From UBA4744 sp963707435 (GTDB taxonomy: Bacteria > Actinomycetota > Acidimicrobiia > Spongiisociales > UBA4744): a stretch of DNA of 64,000 bases. The notes under the pieces were generated by a model. The model did no database searches and was not told where the DNA came from. It was given only the letters and a program-made list of their open reading frames with translations. Position 1 is the stretch's first letter; each line of letters starts with the position of its first letter. The DNA is taken from the NCBI GenBank assembly GCA_963707435.1, contig CAVPPF010000002.1, positions 124,001 to 188,000 of the forward strand, written 5' to 3'. A program made the position numbers and the translations under genes. Positions 8,756-16,649 of the stretch are shown here, piece after piece.

Positions 8756-9073
8756 CTACACGCATCCGACGGGCTTCTGCAGCCCGGAGATGTACGACAT
8801 TTTCTTGGCGGGCTTCTTCGGGAAGAGCTGGTAGAGGTCCTTGGTGGGGACATCTGCCATGGTCGAGACCCGGCGCAAGGTGGCCGTCTGTCCTTCCTTG
8901 GCGAAGTCTTCGCGCAAGAACCGGATGACCTTCCAGTGACCTTCGGTCAACTCGTCGATGCCGATCTCCTTGGCAAGGGCCGGCGCCAGTTCTTCACTCC
9001 ACTCGTTCGGGTCCGTCATGAACCCCTCGTCGTCCACGTGGACCTCTACTCCACCTATCAACTCCGTAGCCAT
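8756..9073 (-). CDS. tusE: TusE/DsrC-family sulfur relay protein
   Basis: A 105-residue protein, the normal length for the DsrC/TusE family, with the usual N-terminus (VHVDDEGFMTDPNEWSEE), the GHWKVIRFLREDF helix and the flexible C-terminal arm ending in GCV. The conserved penultimate cysteine (C104) that carries persulfide is present. The second arm cysteine found in true DsrC, about ten residues earlier, is absent (MSYISG). This makes it TusE-like, a one-cysteine sulfur carrier, rather than the trisulfide-forming DsrC of dissimilatory sulfite reductase. It sits between DUF1641 and the DsrE-like gene and likely exchanges sulfur with the latter. Confidence 0.9.
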   Translation of the reverse strand: MATELIGGVEVHVDDEGFMTDPNEWSEELAPALAKEIGIDELTEGHWKVIRFLREDFAKEGQTATLRRVSTMADVPTKDLYQLFPKKPAKKMSYISGLQKPVGCV

Positions 9074-9098
9074 CGTGGCTTTCTCCTTTCGTTGTTGT

Positions 9099-9806
9099 CT
9101 AACTCTCTTGCGTTGTTTCGGCCGGCTGTTCGCCCGACAGTGAGCGCAGCGTCATCAAGGCCTTGGCCATACCGCGCTTGACGGCCGGGTCGCGCATCTG
9201 GCGAACCAATTGGAACAGGGAGACGTCCTTGGGTGCTTCTTGCTCCCGGACGGTCAACGCGGTCCGGCGTACCAGCCCCATGAGTTCGGGCTGGGTCATC
9301 TCCTTGACCGTCTGCAGGATGAGGCCGATGTTCTCGCCGAGTGCCCGGACATCCTCTTTCGTGAACGATTCCACGATTTCGTCGAAGATGCCGAACGCTT
9401 CCTGAACGAACTCGAAATAACCCTTGCGGTCGAACTCCTCCATCTTCTCCATGAGCGAGAAGACCGCGCTGCGACCGATCGGAGTGGCGTCGCGCACGAG
9501 TTCCATGACACTCTCCAGCTGGTCGAGCATCATCTCGAGGTTCCGCGTGTTCCGCAGCACTCGTTTGGCCAGGTGGCCAAGATCGTCGAGGTTGACGTAC
9601 GCTTCGACCTCGTCCAACTGCTGGACGACCATCTCGAACGCCTGGTTGGTGACCGGCCGCACGTCTTCCAGTAGTTCAACCCAGGCTTCGCGGCGCCGGC
9701 GCTGAATGGCGGCCTCATTGCTGAGCGTCTCCATCTGCGCGGTCAATGCGTCGAGTTTCCGGTTGATGTCCTCGAGGGAGGCGGGAGCGAGGGTGTCGGT
9801 AGTCAT
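9099..9806 (-). CDS. DUF1641 protein, putative SQR partner
   Basis: A 235-residue, helix-rich protein of the DUF1641 family. Residues 10-50 form a coiled-coil-like helix. The middle has charged amphipathic helices (residues about 85-150). The C-terminal part around ENIGLILQTVKEMTQP followed by LMGLVRRT is the recognisable DUF1641 block. It has no enzyme motif and no clear membrane span. The ATG start overlaps the stop of the upstream SQR-like gene by ATGA, so the two are probably co-translated. DUF1641 genes are often found beside sulfide:quinone reductase-like or formate-dehydrogenase-like genes; a role as a subunit or membrane anchor for the flavoprotein is inferred. The longer open frame upstream of 9806 is antisense-type noise over the SQR-like gene. 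Confidence 0.8.
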   Translation of the reverse strand: MTTDTLAPASLEDINRKLDALTAQMETLSNEAAIQRRRREAWVELLEDVRPVTNQAFEMVVQQLDEVEAYVNLDDLGHLAKRVLRNTRNLEMMLDQLESVMELVRDATPIGRSAVFSLMEKMEEFDRKGYFEFVQEAFGIFDEIVESFTKEDVRALGENIGLILQTVKEMTQPELMGLVRRTALTVREQEAPKDVSLFQLVRQMRDPAVKRGMAKALMTLRSLSGEQPAETTQES

Positions 9807-11047
9807 CGCCCGGCGCTCCACTTGCCGGCCATGGACATCAGGGCCGGTACCGGCATTTCCTTGCCCTTGAGCAGGATATTCCAGTACATCCAGCGGAACA
9901 TCAGCTTGCCCCAGTGGTTCATCTCGGTCTCCTCGAGCAGCGAGAAGGGGCCGATCCCCGGCAGCGGGTACTTGCCGGGCAGGGGCTCGGTGTCGTAGTT
10001 GAAGTCGATCAGCAGGCCTTTGCCGTGACCCGATTCGATGTAGCAGTTGGCATGGCCGTCGAACTGCTCGAGCATCTCCAACCCGTCGATGTAGCGGAGG
10101 AAGTTCTCCGTCCACAATTCGACCGCGAAGTGAGCAACGGATCCAGCCTTTGAGGTCGGAAGGGCTGCCGCATCGCCGAGTGCGAAGATGTTGTCGTAGT
10201 CCTTCGACAGGAAGGTGTGCTTGTCGACCGGCACATGGCGCAACTCGTCGCCCAAACCGGAGCGGCCGATGACTTCGGCGCCCATATTGAGGGGAACGGT
10301 GACCAGCAGGTCGTAATCCACCTCATCTTCGGAGTACGCCACGATCTTGTTTGCTTCCAGATCGACCTGTTCCACGTTGAAATCGGGAACCAGGTTGATC
10401 TTCTTCTCTTCCAGCATTCCCCCCAGTGCCTTCGAAGCGACCGGTTTGGTGAACGCCCCGGGCAGCGGAGTGACGAACGTCAACTCGGTCGTATCCCGCA
10501 AACCCTGCTCCTGGAGCCACCAGTCGGCAAGGAAGATGAACTCGAGCGGAGCGACCGGGCACTTGAACGGCATCTCGGTGATGTGCATCACCAATTTCCC
10601 GCCCTTGAAGGTCCGGAGTTTCTTCTCCAGCTTCATGGCGCCTTCGAGGGTGTAGAAGGTGTGGACGTTGTCGGGACCTTCATCGCCGAGCGCTTCGAGA
10701 CCCGGAGTCTCCTCGGGGGCGATGTTCGTACCCGTGGCAATCACCAGGAAGTCGTAGTCGAGCCAGCGGTCGCCCTCGATCTTCACCCGGTTGTTGTCCG
10801 CTTCGATCTCTTCGATCTCCGCCTGAATCATTTCGACGCTCGGCGGAATGAAGTCGCGCTTTGGTTTCACGACGTCGTGACGGCCGTACATCCCGAAGGG
10901 GATGAAGAGGAACCCGGGCTGGTAGTAGTGCGTCGGGTTCTGGTCGACGACGGTGATCTTCCACTCGTCGGCGTCGAGCCGGTGGCGGAGTTTGTTGACC
11001 ACCATGGTGCCGGCGGTTCCGGCGCCCAGGACCAGCAGTTTTTTCAT
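9803..11047 (-). CDS. Sulfide:quinone oxidoreductase-like flavoprotein (copy 1)
   Basis: A 414-residue two-dinucleotide-binding-domain flavoprotein. The N-terminal FAD-binding motif is VLGAGTAGTMV (residues 6-16), ATGTNIAPEETPG follows near 104, and the second FAD contact is FALGDAAALPTSK near 288-300. Cys163 in MPFKCPVAP and Cys335 in HANCYIESGHG occupy the positions of the two redox-active cysteines that form the sulfur bridge in SQR; the third, N-terminal SQR cysteine is missing. The C-terminal aromatic/basic helix (residues 378-395, LMFRWMYWNILLKGK) suits monotopic membrane binding near quinone. The reaction inferred is sulfide or persulfide oxidation to menaquinone. ATG at 11047 with AAGGAG upstream was chosen over an in-frame extension to 11131. 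Confidence 0.85.
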   Translation of the reverse strand: MKKLLVLGAGTAGTMVVNKLRHRLDADEWKITVVDQNPTHYYQPGFLFIPFGMYGRHDVVKPKRDFIPPSVEMIQAEIEEIEADNNRVKIEGDRWLDYDFLVIATGTNIAPEETPGLEALGDEGPDNVHTFYTLEGAMKLEKKLRTFKGGKLVMHITEMPFKCPVAPLEFIFLADWWLQEQGLRDTTELTFVTPLPGAFTKPVASKALGGMLEEKKINLVPDFNVEQVDLEANKIVAYSEDEVDYDLLVTVPLNMGAEVIGRSGLGDELRHVPVDKHTFLSKDYDNIFALGDAAALPTSKAGSVAHFAVELWTENFLRYIDGLEMLEQFDGHANCYIESGHGKGLLIDFNYDTEPLPGKYPLPGIGPFSLLEETEMNHWGKLMFRWMYWNILLKGKEMPVPALMSMAGKWSAGR

Positions 11048-11063
11048 TGTGTTCAGCTCCTTA

Positions 11064-11834
11064 TTAGCTGGAGGAAGTCCCGGCAAGCGCGGCGATGGCG
11101 TCGAGCTTGCTGAGGAGTTGTTTGCGTTCATTGGTTACTTCGGAAAGGAACCTGGCGAGACGGGGGAGAAGGGTCAGGACCCTTTCCCGGCCGTCGTCGT
11201 CGAGGTAGAAGACGTCATTGATGTGTTCGCGGACGAGGTCGGCGTCCACTCCAAACTCGGACGCGATTCGCTCGAGCTCGTCCTCCGTCGGGGGCCAATT
11301 CTCCGGGGCGATGCCACCGACGAGGATAATGCCCCGCAGTTCGGCGCCGACCCGGAGATAGCTGCGGGCGCACAGCAACCCGAGATGGCTCGGGGCAAAC
11401 CGGGGGGCCATCTCGAGGTCATGGGCCAGCTCCCGCCAGCCGGCTACACACTGCTGGACGGCGCCCGGTTGCTCATTGATCAACGTGAACAAACTGCACT
11501 GATGAGAGGGCGGGGCGAGCGGCTCACCGTCCATATCGGTCACCACCACCATCACACCGAGCATTTCACCGAACAGATCACCGATCGACGTGATGTAATC
11601 GGTGGGGAGCAGACCGTTCAATGAGGATCCATTCGCAACGAGATCCGGTACAGGTTGCTTCGCAATGGGCCGCATGTTGCGGTCTTCGAGCCAGCGGTTG
11701 ATCCGATCGGCCGGGAAACGCCACTGGCGGCCGACCTTTATGGCGGGCAGTTGGCCGGACTCGGCCATGCGGTAGATGGTGGAGCGGTCGACGTGCAGGA
11801 GCTGCTGGAGATCTTTGGTGGTGAGCATGCTCAT
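11064..11834 (-). CDS. HTH-PocR sensory-domain transcriptional regulator
   Basis: A 256-residue protein. Residues 1-50 form an excisionase/MerR-type helix-turn-helix (LTTKDLQQLLHVDRSTIYRM, then a KVGRQWRF wing). Residues about 80-190 match the PocR ligand-binding domain, with the cysteines in PSHQCSLF, VQQCVAGW and LGLLCARS that could bind a metal, cluster or small ligand. A helical tail (225-256) may dimerise. PocR domains sense small molecules or redox state in other regulators; the ligand here is unknown. It is embedded between the two SQR-like genes, 16 bases before copy 1, so it probably controls this operon. Four 9-bp-phased TGCA repeats lie just upstream. Confidence 0.8.
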   Translation of the reverse strand: MSMLTTKDLQQLLHVDRSTIYRMAESGQLPAIKVGRQWRFPADRINRWLEDRNMRPIAKQPVPDLVANGSSLNGLLPTDYITSIGDLFGEMLGVMVVVTDMDGEPLAPPSHQCSLFTLINEQPGAVQQCVAGWRELAHDLEMAPRFAPSHLGLLCARSYLRVGAELRGIILVGGIAPENWPPTEDELERIASEFGVDADLVREHINDVFYLDDDGRERVLTLLPRLARFLSEVTNERKQLLSKLDAIAALAGTSSS

Positions 11835-11848
11835 GTGATGGGGCCTAC

Positions 11849-11884
11849 GTGCAAAGTGTGCAGACTGTGCATGTCCTGCAGATT
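11849..11884. promoter_or_regulatory. Four 9-bp direct repeats with TGCA core
   Basis: TGCA occurs at 11850, 11859, 11868 and 11877, exactly 9 bases apart, within units resembling GTGCANANT. The block lies 15-50 bases upstream of the HTH-PocR start codon. A fifth TGCA at 11896 is 19 bases on. This could be an operator for the regulator itself or another factor; the repeat is directly visible, the role is inferred. Confidence 0.55.
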
Positions 11885-11906
11885 AGATAGCCTTCTGCAG
11901 CTAACT

Positions 11907-11926
11907 ATGGGGCCAAAAGACCCTAT
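11907..11926. promoter_or_regulatory. DosR-box-like palindrome upstream of the PocR regulator
   Basis: ATGGGGCCAAAAGACCCTAT matches about 14 of 20 positions of the remembered DosR consensus and is an imperfect palindrome (GGGCC-AAAA-GACCC). It lies about 73-92 bases upstream of the HTH-PocR start in the gap after SQR-like copy 2. Tentative, for the same reason as the site near nifJ. Confidence 0.25.
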
Positions 11927-11963
11927 TGGGCAGGACCTTGAGGTTGTAGCGCAACAAGGGGTT

Positions 11964-13103
11964 TTAGAGGCGGCCGTTCTTGACGGTGAACCAGTACGTG
12001 CGATTGAACAGCCATGTGGCAGCGTGCCAGAGCCGGTTGGGCCGCAGCGGTCGGGGCGGGCGGTCGTAGTCGAAGACGAGCACCGTCGCCTTGCCGCCGC
12101 CGACATCGAACGGACAAATCACGAGCCCCCGGTACCGGGAACGGACCGGATTCGGGACACGGCCTTCCACGGCCGCCGCGATCTGTTCGGCGACCCGGGG
12201 TGCCTCGAAATGGGCCGTCGACCCGTTCTTCGAAGTGGGGAGGTTGCTCGCATCCCCAACCACGTAGACGTCCTCGGCCCCGCGCACGGCCAGGGTACGA
12301 GGATCGGCGGGGATCCAACCCTGCCGGGTGCCGAGGCCCGATGAAACCGCAATGGCAGCTCCGCGATTGGGCGGGATGGAGACGGCGAGGTCGAACGGCT
12401 CTTCATCGCCGGTCGCCGAGATCAGGGCCCCCTCGTCGACCCTGGCCAGTTCGAAGTTCAACCGGGTCTTGATGCCTCCCTTGGCAAAGAGATCGTCCAC
12501 CATGCCGGCCACCGACTCGATCGGAAAGACCCGGTCGAGCGGAGACACGTACGTGATGGTGGTCCGATCCCGAACCCCCTTCTTACGGAGGTACTCCTCG
12601 ACGAGCAGAGTGAACTCGACGGGTGCCGGCGGGCACTTGAACGGCATGGGAGGCACGGATACCACCAGATTGCCGCCCGGGAAGCCGCGCAGGGCTTCCC
12701 TGAGGCGTTCGGCCCCCGCAGACGAGTAGAAGTGGTGGGTCGTGTCGCGCAGACCGGGAATCTCGTCGCGGGCGAGCGTTGCCCCGGTAGCGATCACCAG
12801 GTAGTCGAAGTCGAGGTGATCTCCCCGGGTGAGGTCGATGCGCCGGTTGTCGACATCGATGTGCTCTGCCTCATCGATGACCAGCCGTACGTCCCTGCGA
12901 ATGAGCGCACGGGTATCGCGGGCAAGCCAGCGAGCGTTCGCCTTGTCCAGGGCGACGTAGAGCCATCCGGGCTGGAAGACGTGCATGCCGGTAGCGTCGA
13001 CCAGCGTGATGGATGCTTGCGTTCGATCGAGCCGTTTCGCCAACAGATTGGCGGTCAGCAACCCCCCGATACCCCCACCCACAACGACGATCCTGGCCGG
13101 CAC
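11964..13103 (-). CDS. Sulfide:quinone oxidoreductase-like flavoprotein (copy 2)
   Basis: A 379-residue flavoprotein related to but clearly diverged from copy 1. It shows VVVGGGIGGLL at the N-terminus, ATGATLARDEIPG near 105 and the FAD contact VVGDASNLPTSK near 281-292. Cys157 in MPFKCPPAP and Cys330 in VICPFDVGGG match the redox cysteine pair of SQR. The C-terminal LWHAATWLFNRTYWF segment is an amphipathic helix suited to membrane attachment. It follows DUF302 in the operon and has no DUF1641 partner directly after it. The GTG at 13103 has a GAGGAG site five bases upstream. Longer upstream open frames overlap the DUF302 gene and were not accepted. The function inferred is sulfide, polysulfide or persulfide oxidation. 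Confidence 0.82.
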   Translation of the reverse strand: MPARIVVVGGGIGGLLTANLLAKRLDRTQASITLVDATGMHVFQPGWLYVALDKANARWLARDTRALIRRDVRLVIDEAEHIDVDNRRIDLTRGDHLDFDYLVIATGATLARDEIPGLRDTTHHFYSSAGAERLREALRGFPGGNLVVSVPPMPFKCPPAPVEFTLLVEEYLRKKGVRDRTTITYVSPLDRVFPIESVAGMVDDLFAKGGIKTRLNFELARVDEGALISATGDEEPFDLAVSIPPNRGAAIAVSSGLGTRQGWIPADPRTLAVRGAEDVYVVGDASNLPTSKNGSTAHFEAPRVAEQIAAAVEGRVPNPVRSRYRGLVICPFDVGGGKATVLVFDYDRPPRPLRPNRLWHAATWLFNRTYWFTVKNGRL

Positions 13104-13176
13104 TCCGTCTCCTCTTTCCCCTGAGGCTAGTAGCTGATTCGCCACCGTCGTCCGGCCCGGCGTGAGCCGGTTCTTG

Positions 13177-13575
13177 CTACGCCTGGAGCCGCGCCAGCGC
13201 CTTCTCGAGCCTGCCGCGTGCCTCCTGCGCGACGTCCTGCAGTTCGGGGTTGTCGGTGACATCCGCCATGAGCTGCGGTTCGAGCGCCGCGACGACCGTC
13301 TCGTCACCTTTGGTGTACACAACCACATTGCAGGGCAGGAGCAGGCCCAGGTCCGATTCGGCCTCCAGACCGCGGTTGGCGAGTGCCGGATTGCAGGCTC
13401 CGAGGATCTTGTACGGAGGACGCTCCACACCCAGTTTCTCCTTGAGTGTTGCGGCAACGTCGATCTCCGTGAGGATCCCGAACCCTTCGTGGGCCAGGCT
13501 CTCCCGGATCGCGGCTTCGGCATCGGCCATGGAGCGGTCCGTGGTCACAACCATTCCGTAGTGAGTCCGTTTCAT
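13177..13575 (-). CDS. DUF302 family protein
   Basis: A 132-residue DUF302 protein. The conserved elements are visible: an N-terminal strand (YGMVVTTDRS), a GFGILTEIDV strand, then KILGACNPALA (Cys61) and GLLLPCNVVVY (Cys82). The two cysteines lie in the motifs that define the family. The biochemical role is not established, but DUF302 proteins recur next to sulfur-oxidation genes and thiol-sensing repressors. It is the second gene of the operon, 14 bases after the CsoR-type repressor. A small soluble thiol or sulfur-binding function is the likeliest guess. Confidence 0.85.
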   Translation of the reverse strand: MKRTHYGMVVTTDRSMADAEAAIRESLAHEGFGILTEIDVAATLKEKLGVERPPYKILGACNPALANRGLEAESDLGLLLPCNVVVYTKGDETVVAALEPQLMADVTDNPELQDVAQEARGRLEKALARLQA

Positions 13576-13589
13576 TGGTGGTCCTCTTT

Positions 13590-13859
13590 TCAGGCCAGGG
13601 TCATGAAGAGTTTCTCGAGTTCCTGCGGGGTATATCCGGAAGCTGCCGCCGACTCCTCGTCGAGCAGGCAACTCTTGAGGTGAGCAGCCAGCATCTTGTA
13701 GGCCACCCGGTCGAGTGCCTTCGAAGCTGCGGCGATCTGTTGAACTACGTCCCGGCATTCGCGGTCGGCTTCCACCATGCGGGCAATCCCGGCGATCTGC
13801 CCTTCGATCCGGCGCAAGCGCGGTATGACATCGGCGACGGTGGTCTCGTCCAGCTGCAT
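13590..13859 (-). CDS. CsoR/CstR-family metal or persulfide-sensing repressor
   Basis: An 89-residue all-helical DUF156 repressor. Key residues are Cys35 (in RECRDVVQQ), His60 and Cys64 (in HLKSC), which reproduce the C-H-C copper(I) site of CsoR. CstR, the persulfide sensor of sulfide-oxidation operons, keeps the two cysteines but lacks the histidine. The RRIEGQIAGI helix and the ALDRVAYKML dimer helix are typical. It is the first gene of the sulfur operon, and a near-perfect family operator lies 14 bases upstream of its start. By ligand residues it looks like a copper sensor; by gene context it looks like a sulfur-stress sensor. It could respond to both. Confidence 0.92.
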   Translation of the reverse strand: MQLDETTVADVIPRLRRIEGQIAGIARMVEADRECRDVVQQIAAASKALDRVAYKMLAAHLKSCLLDEESAAASGYTPQELEKLFMTLA

Positions 13860-13873
13860 CGGGAACCTCCTTG

Positions 13874-13891
13874 CATACCCTATGGGGTATG
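13874..13891. promoter_or_regulatory. CsoR/CstR-type operator
   Basis: CATACCC-TATG-GGGTATG is a perfect 7-bp inverted repeat with a 4-base spacer. It resembles the GC-tract operator of CsoR/CstR repressors (ATACC...GGTAT). It sits in the 98-base divergent gap between the repressor gene and the P-type ATPase gene, so it could control either or both. Confidence 0.85.
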
Positions 13892-13957
13892 TTACCGCCC
13901 CGGCGATCCCCGGCGGTTGGCGTGGCCGGCACGGATGTCTTCTAGAGTCGCTGTGCT

Positions 13958-16630
13958 ATGACAACCCCGCAAACGACCAAGGTCACAGCCTGGCACGCCC
14001 TGTCGGCCGCACAGACCGAGATCGATCTCGACACCAACCTGGAATCGGGGCTGGCGGTGGAGGAGGCGGTACGCCGTCTGGCCTCCGTGGGACCGAACCT
14101 GCTGCAAGCGAAGGCGGGCCCCTCCCGTCTGAAGCTCTTCCTCGGTCAGTTCGCCGATGCCTTGATCTGGGTGCTGCTCGTCGCTGCCTTCATCAGCGGT
14201 GTCATTCTGGACGACTGGATCGATGCGGGTGTGATCCTGGCGATCGTCATCATGAATGCCACAATCGGGTACACCCAGGAGAGCCGGGCCGAGGAGGCTC
14301 TGGCGGCTCTCAGAGAGATGACCGCTCCTGATGCCCGGGCCGTTCGAGGTGGTGCCGAGCGGCGAATTCCGGCAGCAGAGCTGGTCCCGGGTGATGTCAT
14401 CGTTCTCGAAACGGGCGACCTCGTGCCTGCCGATGGCCGCTTGGCGACCGCGGCCCATCTCAAGGTCGATGAGTCGCTCCTCACCGGCGAGTCGTTGCCC
14501 GTCGAAAAGGGTGTGCCGGCCGTTGCGGAATCGGCCTCATTGGCCGACCGTACGTCCATGGTCTTTTCCGGAACGGCGCTGGTGGCGGGCCGGGCCCGGG
14601 TGATGGTCACCGCCACCGGACGAGCGACGGCGATGGGTCAGATCGCAGAACTGCTGACCGCGGAAGAACCCCCGACGCCGCTGCAGGTCTCGCTCGATCG
14701 GGTTGGCAAGCGGATCGGAGTACTGGCCCTTGGTATTGCCGCCCTGATTTTCGGGTTGGGGATTCTGGAAGGATTTGAGGCCCCGCTCATGTTCCTGACC
14801 GCCGTGGCCCTGGCCGTTGCGGCCATTCCGGAGGGCCTCCCGGCGGTGGTAACCATCACGCTGGCGGGCGGCGTGCAGCGGATGGCAAGAGAACACGCCA
14901 TTGTTCGCAGGTTGCCGGCGGTCGAATCGCTCGGATCGGCAAGTGTCATCTGCACCGACAAGACCGGCACGTTGACCCAGAACAAGATCAGGGTGAGCGA
15001 GATCGCTTTCAGCGACACGCAAGAGGTCCCCGCCAGGACCGATGGGGGAGATGAGCGCGTCCAGCGTTTCGCTCAGATTGCGGCCTTGTGCAACGACGGT
15101 GAGCTGGGGCTCGAGGGGCCGCTGGGGGACCCCACCGAAACGGCCTTGCTCGTGGCGTTGTCCGAGGACATGGGGATCGATCCGGCGCATTTGCGGGAAG
15201 AGCATCCCCGGCTCGATGAGGTCGCTTTCGACAGCCGCCGCAAACGCATGAGCACGTTCCATGCGTGGGGAGACGGTTACCTGCTGGCCACCAAGGGAGC
15301 CCCGGAGGTCGTCGTGGAGCGCTCAACGATGGTTGCCTCAGAGGGAGGCATCGAGGCGATCGACGATGAGCGCCGTGCCGCGGCGATGACGATCGCAACG
15401 TCGATGGCTGCTCGAGGCCTGAGAACCCTGGCCCTCGCCTACCGGGAATTCGACGGCCGGCCGGTCGATCTCGAAGCCGTCGAGACCGATCTGGTGATCG
15501 TCGCGATCGTTGGCATGAGCGATGCGGTTCGTCCGGAGGCCGGCCCGGCGGTTGCCGTGGCCCATGAGGCGGGTATCCGGGTCGTCATGGTGACGGGAGA
15601 CCATCCCGTGACGGCCGAAGCGATCGGCCGTGAGGTCGGAATACTCACAGAGACCGGGCGGGTCATGCCCGGTGACCGTCTGCGAGAGATCTCCGAGGAA
15701 GAACTCGCGGTTCAGGTCGAAACAAACCAGGTGTACGCCCGTGTCGATCCGGTGGACAAGGTCAAGATCGTGCGCGCCTGGCAGGCTCGCGGCGAAATCG
15801 TCGCCATGACGGGAGACGGCGTGAACGACGCTCCCGCCCTCCGGGCTGCCGACATCGGTGTTGCGATGGGGAGCGGCACCGCGGTCACACGGGAAGCATC
15901 GGCGATGGTGCTCACCGATGACAATTTCGCCACGATCGTCAGCGCGGTGCGGGAGGGTCGCGCCATCTTCGCCAACCTGAAGAAGGTCGTGTATTTCCTA
16001 CTGTCCTGCAACGCCAGCGAAGTTCTCGTCATGCTGTTCGGTTTCCTGCTGTTCGCCGGGCTGGGCGAACCGCTGCTGCCCACCCAGTTGTTGTGGATCA
16101 ATCTGATCACCGATGGTTTGCCGGCGATTGCCCTTGGTCTGGATCCGGCCATCCCGGGAATCATGTCCTTGCCCCCGGATCGAGGAAGGGAACTGCTTGC
16201 CCGGCCCCGCCTGCTGCGCATCCTGGGGCAGGGGTTCATTCTCGCCGTGGCCACCCTGGGGGTGGCGGTGTTTGGGCACTTTGTCCGGGGTGCCGACTGG
16301 GAGTACGTGCGAACGCTGATGTTCACCACCCTGGTTGCCGTTCAGTTGCTGCATGCGTTCAACGTGCGGGCCGAAGGCCCGGGATTCCGGGTGGTGGGCT
16401 TTGGTGGCAATCGCACCCTGCTCATCGCGGTGCTCATCCCGGTGATCCTGCAGCTGGTCGTGGTCTACACATCGTTCGGCAACCAACTGTTCTCCACGGT
16501 TCCCGTCGACGCAATCGATTGGCTCGTGATCGCCGGTTTCACGGTGGCGAGTTTCCTGGTCGTCGCGGCAGCCGAACGACTGATCGAGCAGCGGCGGCGA
16601 TCTGCTAAGAGCGGCGCAACGGGCAGCTAG
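13958..16630 (+). CDS. P2-type cation-transporting ATPase (Ca2+/PMA-like, CtpF-like)
   Basis: An 890-residue P-type ATPase. Motifs in order: an N-terminal cation-ATPase domain, the actuator motif LLTGES, the membrane motif AAIPEGLPAVV (M4), the phosphorylation site DKTGTLT with Asp334, and the hinge GDGVNDAPALR. The M4 PEGL signature and the absence of CPC or N-terminal heavy-metal CxxC motifs place it in the P2 (calcium-type) class, not the copper P1B class expected beside a CsoR gene. About ten membrane segments are visible. It is transcribed away from the sulfur operon and converges with the histidine kinase gene 20 bases downstream. In Mycobacterium tuberculosis a P2 ATPase (CtpF) belongs to the DosR regulon. 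No clear ribosome-binding site precedes the ATG. Confidence 0.95.
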   Translation: MTTPQTTKVTAWHALSAAQTEIDLDTNLESGLAVEEAVRRLASVGPNLLQAKAGPSRLKLFLGQFADALIWVLLVAAFISGVILDDWIDAGVILAIVIMNATIGYTQESRAEEALAALREMTAPDARAVRGGAERRIPAAELVPGDVIVLETGDLVPADGRLATAAHLKVDESLLTGESLPVEKGVPAVAESASLADRTSMVFSGTALVAGRARVMVTATGRATAMGQIAELLTAEEPPTPLQVSLDRVGKRIGVLALGIAALIFGLGILEGFEAPLMFLTAVALAVAAIPEGLPAVVTITLAGGVQRMAREHAIVRRLPAVESLGSASVICTDKTGTLTQNKIRVSEIAFSDTQEVPARTDGGDERVQRFAQIAALCNDGELGLEGPLGDPTETALLVALSEDMGIDPAHLREEHPRLDEVAFDSRRKRMSTFHAWGDGYLLATKGAPEVVVERSTMVASEGGIEAIDDERRAAAMTIATSMAARGLRTLALAYREFDGRPVDLEAVETDLVIVAIVGMSDAVRPEAGPAVAVAHEAGIRVVMVTGDHPVTAEAIGREVGILTETGRVMPGDRLREISEEELAVQVETNQVYARVDPVDKVKIVRAWQARGEIVAMTGDGVNDAPALRAADIGVAMGSGTAVTREASAMVLTDDNFATIVSAVREGRAIFANLKKVVYFLLSCNASEVLVMLFGFLLFAGLGEPLLPTQLLWINLITDGLPAIALGLDPAIPGIMSLPPDRGRELLARPRLLRILGQGFILAVATLGVAVFGHFVRGADWEYVRTLMFTTLVAVQLLHAFNVRAEGPGFRVVGFGGNRTLLIAVLIPVILQLVVVYTSFGNQLFSTVPVDAIDWLVIAGFTVASFLVVAAAERLIEQRRRSAKSGATGS

Positions 16631-16649
16631 CCGAACCAAACCGCACCGA

